This document shows positions 16,803 through 25,214 of a stretch of DNA of 49,401 bases, piece by piece. The first letter of the stretch is position 1; every line of letters begins with the position of its first letter. Source of the stretch: an uncultured Porphyromonas sp. (GTDB lineage: Bacteria; Bacteroidota; Bacteroidia; Bacteroidales; Porphyromonadaceae); assembly GCA_900538385.1 (NCBI GenBank), contig UWSO01000015.1:1-49401 (forward strand), given 5' to 3'. The notes below the pieces were generated by a model. It made no database searches and was not told where the DNA came from. It saw only the letters and a list, made by a program, of their open reading frames with translations. The translations under genes were made by a program, and so were the position numbers.

Positions 16803-17363
16803 CTATTTGTCTGTCGGGGCAAAGCAAGTAAACTGTACCGCACTGTAAGACTTGTGCCAAGCGAAACGAGCAGACTCAGCAAAGTCCACCGTGTCGGGGT
16901 GCTCTAGTACTAAGATGGAACTAGGGCACCATGCTTTACTGGCAAAGAGTAAGTCTGGTATATCCTTTATCCACGGCAAGTTATACGGAGGATCAGCAAA
17001 GATCAGGTCGTAAGGCTCCCCATCGTATTGACGTAAGTACTGCTCTACCGAGCGGTTGAGGACTAGGAGCTGCTTGGTCGAGAGGATTTCCTTGTTTAGT
17101 GTGTCAGCGGCTGCTCGGATGAAGGCTGCGTGCTTAGGATGCTTCTCGATAGATGTCACTGAGGCTGCTCCTCGTGAGACAAACTCTAGAGAGATACTCC
17201 CAATGCCGGCAAAAAGATCGAGCACCCGCATACCCTCTACGTCATATTGTGCCGAGAGGCTGTTGAAGAGCGCCTCCTTGGCTATATCTGTCGTGGGGCG
17301 GAGCGTCAACCCTTTAGGTGGGGAAAGACGACGACGACCATATTTGCCTGCTATAATGCGCAT
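16803..17363 (-). CDS. rsmD: 16S rRNA (guanine966-N2)-methyltransferase RsmD
   Basis: Methylates G966 of 16S rRNA using S-adenosylmethionine. The 186 residues start with the diagnostic MRIIAGKYGRRRLSPPKG, then LRPTTDIAKEALFN, motif I VLDLFAGIGSISLEF (about 45-59) and motif IV DLIFADPPYNLP (about 119-130). Length is normal. DUF3822 precedes it by 13 bp and dusB follows after 2 bp. The DUF3822-rsmD pairing is a recurrent Bacteroidetes neighbourhood. Confidence 0.95.
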   Translation of the reverse strand: MRIIAGKYGRRRLSPPKGLTLRPTTDIAKEALFNSLSAQYDVEGMRVLDLFAGIGSISLEFVSRGAASVTSIEKHPKHAAFIRAAADTLNKEILSTKQLLVLNRSVEQYLRQYDGEPYDLIFADPPYNLPWIKDIPDLLFASKAWCPSSILVLEHPDTVDFAESARFAWHKSYSAVQFTCFAPTDK

Positions 17364-17376
17364 GGTAATAACTCAA

Positions 17377-18225
17377 TCAAGCGTACCAATAGTCTATCGG
17401 CATGACAGATACGCTCCAGTCGGCAGTCGTGAACTGTCGGTAGAGTGCTTGCAACAGCTCACCTACCAAGCTATCAGTGCCAGCCGTCCCGTCGGATAGT
17501 ATGATGGATACAGGAGCCGCGTGATCCACAGAGCCATCTAGGTACACCTTACTTAAGAAGTAGAGAACCTGATAGAGATGATGCTGCCAGGTGCGGTAGC
17601 GAGGCCAACTGTAATGATTAGCACGAAGCAAGTTGCCCGACTGACATAGTACCAGATCGCAACCGCCCTCTACCAGCTCAACACCTAGCGAGAGCCCTGT
17701 CTGAAGAGACGACTGTCGCAACACCCGCTGTGCAAAAGGAAGGATTGTAGGGATAAACTGGCAAGCTACGAAGCTACGCTGCAGGAAGCCTTTGAGTAGA
17801 TGACTAAAGCCTACAGCCAAGCTAGGCTTGCCGTCGCCTAGGGCGTACGAGTCGCTATAGTACTGCTCCTCATCGGCAAAAATAGGAGCCGTCAGTCGCC
17901 ACCAGTGTACATCTTGCTCTCCGCTCATGCCACTCGGTATGACCACATAGTGAGAGGCTGGATAGAGTACGCGAACCTCTCCCTCAGGGTCACTGAGGAT
18001 AGGGTGCTGTGCGATAATGTCTCCCCATAGAGCAGGGACACGAGACCAGTCTAGTGGCACAAAGTGGCTCTGCCCCCTTGTGTGATAGTCCTCCTGTGCA
18101 CCCAACTCTCTCCCTTCGTTCGATGGCCCGTATAGATAGACAAAGCCATCTGCAGTCAGTCGCAATGTGAGCGAAGGAACTGCAGATGTCAGTGTGTCTT
18201 TAGGAAGTGCTGGAGGCTGCTGCAT
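17377..18225 (-). CDS. DUF3822 family protein
   Basis: A 282-residue protein from the ATG at 18225 (MQQPPALPKD); an upstream in-frame Met at 18282 is possible but adds no conserved sequence. It belongs by position and pattern to DUF3822, a family found almost only in Bacteroidetes beside rsmD. No catalytic motif is obvious. Two similar halves, each with a strand-rich segment (residues about 20-130 and 180-270, including LGVELVEGGCDLVLCQSGNLL), recall an actin-like ATPase duplication, but this is a weak impression. No signal peptide or membrane segment is seen. Confidence 0.75.
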   Translation of the reverse strand: MQQPPALPKDTLTSAVPSLTLRLTADGFVYLYGPSNEGRELGAQEDYHTRGQSHFVPLDWSRVPALWGDIIAQHPILSDPEGEVRVLYPASHYVVIPSGMSGEQDVHWWRLTAPIFADEEQYYSDSYALGDGKPSLAVGFSHLLKGFLQRSFVACQFIPTILPFAQRVLRQSSLQTGLSLGVELVEGGCDLVLCQSGNLLRANHYSWPRYRTWQHHLYQVLYFLSKVYLDGSVDHAAPVSIILSDGTAGTDSLVGELLQALYRQFTTADWSVSVMPIDYWYA

Positions 18226-18410
18226 AGTAACTATATAATATAGAGTCAGACAACAGACTCCAAGCTCTGTAATCCTGCCCACCTGTCGAGAGATAGACTC
18301 TCTCTGACAGCAAGAACTTGCAGGCTGCGCTTGAAGTCTATTGTCTGAATTCGTATGTCAGTGTGTCTAACACAGACAAAGGATGGAGACAAAGAGAGCT
18401 ACCTCGAGAG

Positions 18411-19052
18411 TTACTCCCAGTTGCCCGTGTTTTTGACCTCCTTGAGAGATCCTAGAGCGAGTCCAGGATATCCAGTGCCTTGATAGCGTGCCTCTGCATC
18501 CTTGATAGCTGTGTTGAGGAGTCGATGATCCTGATCAGCTAGGTAGACAGAGAGAGGTACAGCTGTACGGAATACGGGTACCATAACGACCTCCTCCCCG
18601 ATCTCCTGAGCAACAGAAGCTGTATCGATCTCTATGATCGACTGGGGGAAGCCAGGTACCTGTAGAAATTCCTCTGGGGTCATACCACCCTTGAGTAGAG
18701 AGTCTCGTGCGCTAACCCATACAGTGTCACGTACGATCAGCCCCTTAGCAGCGGCCTGACGCTCATTCATGCCAGCCTCACGCATAGCATCGGTGTAGTC
18801 ACCCTCAGAGCGAACGTAAAAGACCTTACCATCAGTAAGGAACTGACGAAGCTCATCTACGGGAGCATAGCGGTTGTAGACATCATGAAAGGCATTCTCA
18901 ACGTGTGCCACCTCTTTCAGACGTACCTGGATAGGTGCCTCACGAGCAATGCGTGTCTTGGTGAATCGCTCCGGAGTTAGAATGCTCATGACTGCTAGAT
19001 AGCCCACGACAACTGCTGCTATGAGCAGGAGGACGGTCATTAGTTTTCTCAT
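18411..19052 (-). CDS. Conserved Bacteroidales membrane-anchored protein of unknown function
   Basis: A 213-residue protein with one N-terminal membrane segment (residues about 4-24, LMTVLLLIAAVVVGYLAVMSI), the rest probably periplasmic. I do not recognise a named domain. The soluble part is moderately charged, with motifs DGKVFYVRSEGDYTDAM, TPEEFLQVPGFPQSIIEID and YQGTGYPGLALGSL. It is upstream of DUF3822-rsmD-dusB on the same strand. It has a well-formed promoter (19159-19191), and a MITE is inserted immediately upstream of that promoter. Confidence 0.75.
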   Translation of the reverse strand: MRKLMTVLLLIAAVVVGYLAVMSILTPERFTKTRIAREAPIQVRLKEVAHVENAFHDVYNRYAPVDELRQFLTDGKVFYVRSEGDYTDAMREAGMNERQAAAKGLIVRDTVWVSARDSLLKGGMTPEEFLQVPGFPQSIIEIDTASVAQEIGEEVVMVPVFRTAVPLSVYLADQDHRLLNTAIKDAEARYQGTGYPGLALGSLKEVKNTGNWE

Positions 19053-19158
19053 AATATCGCCTATAAGTTTTGTAGTGTTGATTACGCTAGTTAGATAATG
19101 TGTGACTTAGATGCCTCCGAAGAGTACGAATCAAGAGAGACCAAGCCATTTCACAGTG

Positions 19159-19191
19159 CAAATATACGCTTTTCTCAATAGATAGAGCAAA
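19159..19191 (-). promoter_or_regulatory. Promoter of the membrane-anchored protein gene: TTTG-N21-TATATTTG
   Basis: On the minus strand TTTG (19191-19188) is followed after 21 bp by TATATTTG (19166-19159), an excellent fit to the Bacteroidetes vegetative promoter. The start codon is about 107 bp downstream. The -33 box lies inside the left 10-bp target duplication (GCAAATCATT, 19187-19196) of MITE copy 2, so the insertion abuts the promoter without destroying it. Confidence 0.7.
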
Positions 19192-19196
19192 TCATT

Positions 19197-19555
19197 CAGG
19201 GCTGACGCATTATAACTAGTCTGTTAGGAGCTGCACATGACGATAGCTAGGGATACACGGTTCGATCATCGCCACACTGTGGTTACGAATCTTCTCTGAT
19301 TACGCCTACCTCTCCGATGATTCGGATTTCTCCCGAAGAATTTTCCAAATAGCTCCTGAGGAAATTCCGATTTCCTCGGAGGAAAGAAAAAATTCTTCGG
19401 AAGAATCAAATGAAACTTCGGAAGAATCAAATGATAAGTCCGAAGAAATTCGCCGTTCCTTCGGGAGAAAATCAAAAATATCCTCCGAGATATTTGAAAA
19501 TTCATCGAGAGAGATTGAAATGAGCTCGCTCAGTTTTTATAATGCGTCAGCGCTG
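19197..19555. mobile_element. MITE copy 2, 359 bp, inverted relative to copy 1
   Basis: Left end CAGGGCTGACGCATTATA (19197-19214); right end ATAATGCGTCAGCGCTG (ending 19555). It is flanked on both sides by the 10-bp direct repeat GCAAATCATT (19187-19196 and 19556-19565). The reverse complement aligns across its length with copy 1 (8828-9191): the same landmarks occur in the same order, such as CTGAGCGAGCTCAT, the palindrome array, CCGAATCATCGGAGA and GGCGTAATCAGAGA. It has no transposase. A further TIR-like fragment AGGGCTGACGTAT is seen at 19578-19590. Confidence 0.87.
19320..19510. repeat. Palindrome array inside MITE copy 2
   Basis: Three units with the core TTCGGAAGAA or GTCCGAAGAA are spaced exactly 21 bp apart (cores at 19396, 19417 and 19438). 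They are flanked by larger imperfect palindromes such as TTTCCTCGGAGGAAA (19370-19384). This is the inverted equivalent of the array in copy 1 and closely matches 38442-38496. Confidence 0.75.
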
Positions 19556-19722
19556 GCAAATCATTGATCTCAATATAAGGGCTGACGTATGTTTATCTGA
19601 CTTACAGAAACTGTGCGTGCCAATGAGCAAGAAGACTCGATTCGTGTGTGGCTACACATCATCACACGTAAGAGCTGCGGGATTGATGTCTCGGGAGGCT
19701 GTAAGAATAGGGGAGGAAACCT

Positions 19723-20769
19723 TCACTTGAGGAGGTCTTTGAGATAGTTCCAGCGACAAAAGTTAGTTGCTTTGCGGAGTGTGCTATAGTCTATAGCGTC
19801 CACAAGGTCTAGCTGGAGCCGGCTCCTTGTGATATGCTGTATCGTATGACGTAGCTCTACACGGGAGAGGACGGGCTTGGTATTAGAACTCTCCTGAATG
19901 GTGAAGGTACACTTCAATAGACTTCCCATCCAGTGGTTGGGGTTGTGGTTTTGGTAGCAATAGTTGCCGAGAGATGTCGCCAAGACAGAGCTTTTAGATA
20001 GATATACTGGCTGGGGCGTGTGGGCGTGATTGCCTATGACACTATCATAGATTGCTGGTACGATGCTATGGTACAGCGCTATCTGCTCTTGCGTGGGGGA
20101 GAGGTGCATCTCATAGCCCCAGTGTGGCATAAAGATATTGTAGGTGTGCTGGGGAGGTCTCCATTCGTGTGGAATTGATGGATGGGTCAGGCTAAGCGTC
20201 TCGATGATAGCCTGCTGATTGCTTAGGAGTGTTCTAGCAGATAGGGTGATTTGGTCTTCAATAGTAAGAGGGGTCGGGGCATCTCCGACGACTAAAAAGC
20301 CTTGATCTCTAAGTCGTTGGTTTTGCAGACTGAACGCTTCGCGTCCGAAGTCCGAGGCGTGGTTGTTGGCTACATTTAGGATTACCCCTCGTCCGAACGA
20401 AGTATGCAGATAGTCGTAGAGTGGGGTGTCTCTATGGGATAGAGCGAGGAAGCGTTGCTGATCTGTGACAACGCCCTCGAGGTTAAAGACTATGTAGTCC
20501 GCCGATGCTAGGAACTGCTCCAGTTCTACTGTATGGCTTGGCTTAGTGTCGCCAAAGGGCATTAGATCTCCAGTGAAGATCATCGAGACTTTCTTCCCCT
20601 GTTCAGAAGCTTTGGGTCTAAAGGTGTAATCAGAGACTAGGGGCTGCATACCCTCTAGGATATCGCTCTCGGACGACTCCTTGGGTGAGAGGAGTCTGTA
20701 CTTAAGGAAGTCTACCTTCTCACTAAAGGTATAGGGCGATCCCCACCAGTGTGTTCCTTGTTTCCTCAT
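19723..20769 (-). CDS. CapA/PgsA-family metallophosphatase-like protein
   Basis: A 348-residue protein of the CapA/PGA_cap family, related to calcineurin-like metallophosphatases and named after poly-gamma-glutamate synthesis protein CapA; actual substrates are mostly unknown. Metal-site motifs occur in order: MIFTGDLMPFGD (about 64-75), FNLEGVV (about 94-100), ANNHASDFG (about 134-142), PHWGYEM (about 213-219) and GNHAHTPQPV (about 246-255). No signal peptide or N-terminal membrane anchor is visible, unusual for CapA homologues that act outside the cell. The zincin-like lipoprotein gene ends 15 bp upstream, so the two are probably one transcript. Confidence 0.83.
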   Translation of the reverse strand: MRKQGTHWWGSPYTFSEKVDFLKYRLLSPKESSESDILEGMQPLVSDYTFRPKASEQGKKVSMIFTGDLMPFGDTKPSHTVELEQFLASADYIVFNLEGVVTDQQRFLALSHRDTPLYDYLHTSFGRGVILNVANNHASDFGREAFSLQNQRLRDQGFLVVGDAPTPLTIEDQITLSARTLLSNQQAIIETLSLTHPSIPHEWRPPQHTYNIFMPHWGYEMHLSPTQEQIALYHSIVPAIYDSVIGNHAHTPQPVYLSKSSVLATSLGNYCYQNHNPNHWMGSLLKCTFTIQESSNTKPVLSRVELRHTIQHITRSRLQLDLVDAIDYSTLRKATNFCRWNYLKDLLK

Positions 20770-20784
20770 AGTCGGTGAGGTATC

Positions 20785-21486
20785 CTACTCAGCTTGGATA
20801 GTCCTGAGGTGAGGTGTGGCGTACTTGGCGTAGTGGCGTATGTACTGCTCGATCTCATCGGGGGATAAGTATGTGCGCTGCTTGAACGCTTTGTACTCTT
20901 CACTAGCTATCTGGTTGTCATACATAGCATACTTTGCCCAGTCATAGAGCTGCCAGCCTAAACCATGCTGGATAGTCGTGAGATCTGTTGTCTTCTCGAA
21001 GTATGCTTTCCCGTGAGACTTGTCAGAGTATAGTAACAAGCAGTCTAGAATACCTAAGAGGGTCTTGGTCTCGTACTCCACGATGTGTGCTAGCTCATGC
21101 CCGACGATGCCAACAGCGGCGTTGTAGGGAATAGAGTCAAAAGGTATCCCCTTGAACTGTGGGTCGTTGTTGATAACTATCTTATATCGCCTAGGAGGGA
21201 AAACGGACGCTGGTCGGGACGCCATAGTCGTTTGCTCGCTCGAATATTCAAATTTGATATGCGTAGACTGTAGCTCAGGGTAGTAGGATAGAGCTACGAT
21301 TAAGATATCTGAGTACTCAGGGAGTAAGCTTTTGTTGCGACCATAGATAGCGGCTAAGCTATCTGCCTCTGCTTGTGATGGTCTCGTAAGACATCTCTGT
21401 CCTACGGGACTAGCTATCAAATTATAAGTTGGAAGTGTTGACTTTGTTCTCGTTGCACAGGATGATGCAACAAGTTCGATGGTCAC
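20785..21486 (-). CDS. Zincin-like (HExxH) lipoprotein, reading frame interrupted at an ACAG repeat
   Basis: The conserved frame from a GTG at 21486 gives 233 residues, but that start lies inside a signal peptide. Codons upstream read AWTLLALLIGFVTIELVASSC, a lipoprotein signal peptide with a possible lipobox ASSC. The mature protein has G-H-E-L-A-H-I-V-E-Y (about residues 127-136 from the GTG), an HExxH zinc metallopeptidase signature. The only good ATG upstream (21581, 24 bp after a TACCTTTG box) is separated from the signal peptide by nine ACAG repeats (21519-21554). With nine copies it is out of frame and hits TGA at 21485; seven or ten copies would restore the frame. This copy therefore looks switched off for export. 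The protease family is unassigned and activity is inferred only from HExxH. Confidence 0.75.
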   Translation of the reverse strand: MTIELVASSCATRTKSTLPTYNLIASPVGQRCLTRPSQAEADSLAAIYGRNKSLLPEYSDILIVALSYYPELQSTHIKFEYSSEQTTMASRPASVFPPRRYKIVINNDPQFKGIPFDSIPYNAAVGIVGHELAHIVEYETKTLLGILDCLLLYSDKSHGKAYFEKTTDLTTIQHGLGWQLYDWAKYAMYDNQIASEEYKAFKQRTYLSPDEIEQYIRHYAKYATPHLRTIQAE

Positions 21487-21518
21487 AAACCCGATGAGGA
21501 GGGCGAGGAGTGTCCACG

Positions 21519-21554
<36 letters not shown>

Positions 21555-21604
21555 GCAGAGAGATTGTTTGCAGTTACTCATTTAATCCATTGAGATAGTG
21601 CTGG

Positions 21605-21612
21605 CAAAGGTA
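21605..21612 (-). promoter_or_regulatory. -7 box TACCTTTG upstream of the ATG of the zincin-like lipoprotein
   Basis: Minus-strand TACCTTTG matches TAnnTTTG and lies 24 bp before the ATG at 21581, supporting that ATG as the intended start. No good -33 TTG was found at the standard distance. A two-codon upstream frame (ATG GAT TAA, 21590) lies between box and start. Confidence 0.5.
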
Positions 21613-21660
21613 GTGTATTTCTTTTTGAAAGGCTAATTCTGCTATTACAGAATTATTAAG

Positions 21661-21668
21661 TACCTTTG
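21661..21668 (+). promoter_or_regulatory. -7 box TACCTTTG of the glutamate mutase operon
   Basis: TACCTTTG lies about 165 bp upstream of glmS, giving a long leader. It is divergent from the lipoprotein promoter. I looked for a cobalamin riboswitch in the leader, since glutamate mutase uses B12, but saw no convincing B12 box. The -33 box is unclear. Confidence 0.45.
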
Positions 21669-21833
21669 TGGAGCGGTTTTTAGGAAGAGAAAAAGATTGA
21701 CTCTCTTTTCCCCTTTCAAAAAGATCGTTCAGCGTAGGCAGAGGTGGTGGCTCATCCCCAAGAGTTGCCCCTTATTCCTATGTACTAGCTATAGCTCAAT
21801 CATTAAAAACGTGATACACGTATATCCCCTATT

Positions 21834-22247
21834 ATGAATCAAAAAACTATAGTCACGGGTGTGATTGGTGCTGACGCACATGCCGTCGGCAACAAGATCA
21901 TCGCCTATGCCCTCAACAATGCAGGGTACAAAGTGGTTAACCTAGGTGTCATGGTCTCTCAGGAAGAGTACATAGAGGCCGCTCTCGAGACCAAAGCTGA
22001 TGCTATCCTCGTCTCCTCGCTCTATGGACACGGTGAGATAGACTGTCAGGGTCTGCGCGAGAAGTGCGACGAGGCTGGTCTCAAGGGCATCCCACTAGTT
22101 GCTGGAGGCAACCTAGTCGTGGGTAAGCAAGACTTTGCAGAAGTGGAGTCTCGCTTTATGGCGATGGGCTTTACCAAGGTTTATCCTCCTGGCACACCTA
22201 TCGAGACTACCATCGCTTACCTAGACTCAATACTCGCAGACAAGTAG
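21834..22247 (+). CDS. glmS: Glutamate mutase (methylaspartate mutase) sigma subunit
   Basis: The B12-binding small subunit of coenzyme-B12-dependent glutamate mutase, which rearranges L-glutamate to (2S,3S)-3-methylaspartate. The 137 residues contain the base-off/His-on signature D14-A-H16-A-V-G19, in which H16 coordinates cobalt. Downstream Rossmann motifs are VNLGVMVSQEEYI, LVSSLYGHGE and AGGNLVVG. It is the first gene of a plus-strand cluster: glmL starts 1 bp after its stop, so translation is almost certainly coupled. Confidence 0.97.
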   Translation: MNQKTIVTGVIGADAHAVGNKIIAYALNNAGYKVVNLGVMVSQEEYIEAALETKADAILVSSLYGHGEIDCQGLREKCDEAGLKGIPLVAGGNLVVGKQDFAEVESRFMAMGFTKVYPPGTPIETTIAYLDSILADK

Positions 22248-22248
22248 T

Positions 22249-23634
22249 ATGCACTATCTTACGGTAGACTTCGGTAGTACCTATACGAAGTTGACTTTGA
22301 TAGATGTAGCCAATGCGGAGATAGTGGCGACAGCCTCTGCCTTTACCACCATCACGACCGATGTGCTGGAGGGCTTTAACAATGCCTGGCAGAAGATCTT
22401 AGCACAGCACCCCGATGCTCACTACGACCGCCTGCTCTCCTGTAGTAGTGCGGCTGGTGGACTCAAGATGGTGGCTCTGGGGCTAGTGCCCTCGCTCACC
22501 TCTAAGGCTGCCAAGATGGCTGCCTCCTCGGCGGGCGCTAAGGTGGTCAAGACCTATGCCTATGAGATCTCTCACGCCGAGCAGGAGGAGATCTATGAGA
22601 TCAATCCTGACCTGGTACTCCTATGCGGTGGTACCGACGGGGGCAACAAGGAGGTGATTCTGGCTAATGCACGTCGTCTGGCAGAGATCGATAGATCCTT
22701 TGCAATCATTGCTGCGGGCAATAAGTCTGCTTCCTATGACCTGGAGGAGATCTTCGCACAGTGCGACAAGAAGTGCGTCGTCACGGAGAATGTGATGCCT
22801 GAGTTCGGACAGCTCAACATCCTGCCAGCTCGTCAGTGCATTATGGATCTCTTCATTAGTCGCATCATCGATGCTAAGGGACTGGGCGAGGTGCAGAAGC
22901 GTGCCGAGCTAGAGATTATCCCGACCCCCTTTGCGGTCCTCAAAGCGTGCGAGCTACTGAGCAAGGGCATTGACGAGGAGCACCCCGGCTGGGGCGACTT
23001 GATGGCGGTGGATCTAGGTGGAGCCACAACCGACATTTACTCGATGACTGACGGAGCTCCGTCGATGGACAATGTCCTGATCAAAGGCATCCCCGAGCCT
23101 TACAGCAAGCGCACCGTAGAGGGTGACCTCGGTATGCGCTACAGCTTGAAGGCGCTGGAGGACGAGACCGATGTCAAGGCTCTAGCACGAGCTTACGGGG
23201 TCACGCCTGAGGCGATCGTTGACTGGGTAGAGCGCTGTGCTGCAAATCCTGACACAGTGGCTGAGCCTGGCTCGCAAGAGCAGGTGATCGAGGAGGCTCT
23301 AGCATATAGTGCCGTAGACATAGCTGTGGAGCGCCATGCGGGCGTCATTAGCAAGGTTTACACACCAGTAGGAGAGATGTTTACCCTCGTCGGCAAGGAC
23401 CTGACCCAAGTGCCACGACTCATTGGCATCGGCGGCGCACTGATCAATAGCTCTGACCCGGCTCGGATCCTCTCGGGGAGTCGCTTTAACCCTCAGAGAT
23501 ACGAGTATGCGAAGCCCAAGGAGCCGCAGTTTTACCTAGACAAGCGCTACATCATAGCGAGCATGGGGCTACTCAGTCAGGTAGCTCCCGAGGTAGCTCT
23601 CACGATCTTGCAGCGAGAGGTACTACCTATATAA
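22249..23634 (+). CDS. glmL: GlmL/MutL, glutamate mutase-associated ATPase
   Basis: A 461-residue protein of the GlmL/MutL family (not the mismatch-repair MutL), encoded between the two glutamate mutase subunits and believed to reactivate the enzyme by exchanging damaged B12. It has an ASKHA (actin/Hsp70-like) fold: phosphate-1 loop VDFGSTYTKLTLID at residues 5-18, phosphate-2 AVDLGGATTDIYS around 251-263, and a C-terminal LIGIGGALIN. Its start follows the glmS stop by 1 bp; glmE starts 47 bp after its end. Confidence 0.93.
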   Translation: MHYLTVDFGSTYTKLTLIDVANAEIVATASAFTTITTDVLEGFNNAWQKILAQHPDAHYDRLLSCSSAAGGLKMVALGLVPSLTSKAAKMAASSAGAKVVKTYAYEISHAEQEEIYEINPDLVLLCGGTDGGNKEVILANARRLAEIDRSFAIIAAGNKSASYDLEEIFAQCDKKCVVTENVMPEFGQLNILPARQCIMDLFISRIIDAKGLGEVQKRAELEIIPTPFAVLKACELLSKGIDEEHPGWGDLMAVDLGGATTDIYSMTDGAPSMDNVLIKGIPEPYSKRTVEGDLGMRYSLKALEDETDVKALARAYGVTPEAIVDWVERCAANPDTVAEPGSQEQVIEEALAYSAVDIAVERHAGVISKVYTPVGEMFTLVGKDLTQVPRLIGIGGALINSSDPARILSGSRFNPQRYEYAKPKEPQFYLDKRYIIASMGLLSQVAPEVALTILQREVLPI

Positions 23635-23681
23635 TATAGACATACAAAAGACTCAATCACTCATACAGATTCCCCTATCAC

Positions 23682-25130
23682 ATGGAACTTAGGAATAAGC
23701 GAATAGACAACGATACCTTCTACAAGGAGCGTAAGGAGGTTCTCGCCTCATGGCCTACGGGCAAAGATGTCAACTTTGAAGAGGCTGTCGAATTTCAAAA
23801 GTCAATCCCCGAGGAGAAGATCTTCGGACGCAAACTCGCTCAGGCAGATGCTGAGGGACGCACACTCATACAGCCACGTGCTGGTGTGGCTCTATATACG
23901 GAGCACATCAAGCTCTTGCAGTTTCTAGAAGAGGAGGGCGGTGCAGATCTGCTCCCCTCGACGGTCGATAGCTACACACGTCTCAACCGCTACCATGAGG
24001 CTGAGAACGGTATCATCAAGAGTAAGGAGTCGGGACGATCCATGCTCAACGGCTTCCCAATCGTCAACTATGGTACCAAGATCTGCCGTACGGTCACCTC
24101 TGCACTCAAGAATCCGGTACAGGTGCGCCACGGTACGCCTGATGCGCGTCTCCTCACGGAGATCTCTATCGCTGGAGGCTTTACCTCCTATGAGGGTGGC
24201 GGTATCTCGTACAATATCCCTTACTCTAAGAACTTCTCCCTCGAGAAGACGATCATGTACTGGCAGTACACGGACCGCCTTGTCGGCATGTACGAGGAGG
24301 CTGGCGTGAGCATCAACCGCGAGCCCTTCGGCCCTCTGACTGGTACGCTCATTCCTCCCTGTATCTCCAACGCGGTGGCCGTTATCGAGACGCTCCTCGC
24401 TGCTGAGCAGGGTGTCAAGGATATCACCGTGGGCTATGGTCAGTGCGGTAATGTCATTCAGGATGTCGCTGCTATTCGCTCGCTCCGCGAGTTGACCAAT
24501 AGCTATCTCAAGCAGTATGGCTACGACGACGTACGCATTACGACAGTCTTCCACCAGTGGATGGGAGGCTTCCCACAGGACGAGGCAAAGGCCTTTGGTG
24601 TCATCTCGTGGGGCTCAGCTACGGCTGCTCTAGCGAAGGCTACCAAGGTTATTGTCAAGACTCCGCACGAGGCGATGGGAGTCCCCACCAAGGAGGCTAA
24701 CGCAGCTGGACTACGTGCTACCAAGCAGGTTATCTCTATGCTTCGTGACCAGTCACTCATAGATATTCCCGTGGTAGAGCGTGAGTCTGACGTGATCGTT
24801 CGGGAGACGAAGTGTATCCTCGACAAGGTTTTCGAGCTGGGCAAGGGCGATCTAGCTGTCGGTACGGTTGCTGCCTTTGAGGCAGGCGTGCTGGACATTC
24901 CCTTTGCGCCTAGTCGCTACAATGCGGGCAAGGTACTACCAGCTCGCGACGACAATGGTGCCGTACGTATCCTCGACACGGGTCATCTGCCCTTTACGGA
25001 GGATCTCAAGGCGTTCCACCGTGAGAGACTCGAGGAGCGTTCACGCTTCGAAAATCGTCCCGTGAGCTTCCAGATGGTCATCGACGATGTCTACGCCATC
25101 GGCAAGGGCTTCCTCGTTGGTAGACCCTAA
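23682..25130 (+). CDS. glmE: Glutamate mutase (methylaspartate mutase) epsilon subunit
   Basis: The catalytic large subunit of glutamate mutase, 482 residues, normal length. It forms the TIM barrel holding adenosylcobalamin and glutamate between itself and GlmS. Recognisable segments are QPRAGVALYTEHI (about 65-77), NGFPIVNYG (about 123-131), QVRHGTPDARLL (about 146-157, with Arg and His consistent with substrate binding), SYNIPYSKN, FGPLTGTLIPPCISN and KTPHEAMGVPTKEAN. A strong hairpin (25146-25177) lies between it and mal. Confidence 0.97.
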   Translation: MELRNKRIDNDTFYKERKEVLASWPTGKDVNFEEAVEFQKSIPEEKIFGRKLAQADAEGRTLIQPRAGVALYTEHIKLLQFLEEEGGADLLPSTVDSYTRLNRYHEAENGIIKSKESGRSMLNGFPIVNYGTKICRTVTSALKNPVQVRHGTPDARLLTEISIAGGFTSYEGGGISYNIPYSKNFSLEKTIMYWQYTDRLVGMYEEAGVSINREPFGPLTGTLIPPCISNAVAVIETLLAAEQGVKDITVGYGQCGNVIQDVAAIRSLRELTNSYLKQYGYDDVRITTVFHQWMGGFPQDEAKAFGVISWGSATAALAKATKVIVKTPHEAMGVPTKEANAAGLRATKQVISMLRDQSLIDIPVVERESDVIVRETKCILDKVFELGKGDLAVGTVAAFEAGVLDIPFAPSRYNAGKVLPARDDNGAVRILDTGHLPFTEDLKAFHRERLEERSRFENRPVSFQMVIDDVYAIGKGFLVGRP

Positions 25131-25145
25131 AACTTAATCTATAGC

Positions 25146-25177
25146 AGTGCTATCCCTGTGGGGGTAGCACTCTTTCT
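25146..25177 (+). terminator. Hairpin with short T-rich tail between glmE and mal
   Basis: AGTGCTATCCC (25146-25156) pairs with GGGGTAGCACT (25161-25171): 11 bp including one G-T pair, with a four-base loop, followed by CTTTCT. The tail is poor in T for a full terminator, so partial termination or an mRNA-stability element is plausible. It would let glmSLE and mal be expressed at different levels. Confidence 0.55.
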
Positions 25178-25214
25178 AGCAAACAATTCTAACAATCTAA
25201 TAAATCCAAGTAAT

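Noticed and set aside
19578..19590. Additional TIR-like fragment AGGGCTGACGTAT next to MITE copy 2
   Set aside because: No partner end or flanking duplication was found nearby; it may be a remnant, but the evidence is too thin for an element call.
21669..21833. Cobalamin riboswitch in the glmS leader
   Set aside because: Searched because glutamate mutase uses B12. GTGGTGGCTCATCC is only loosely B12-box-like and the surrounding paired elements were not recognised.
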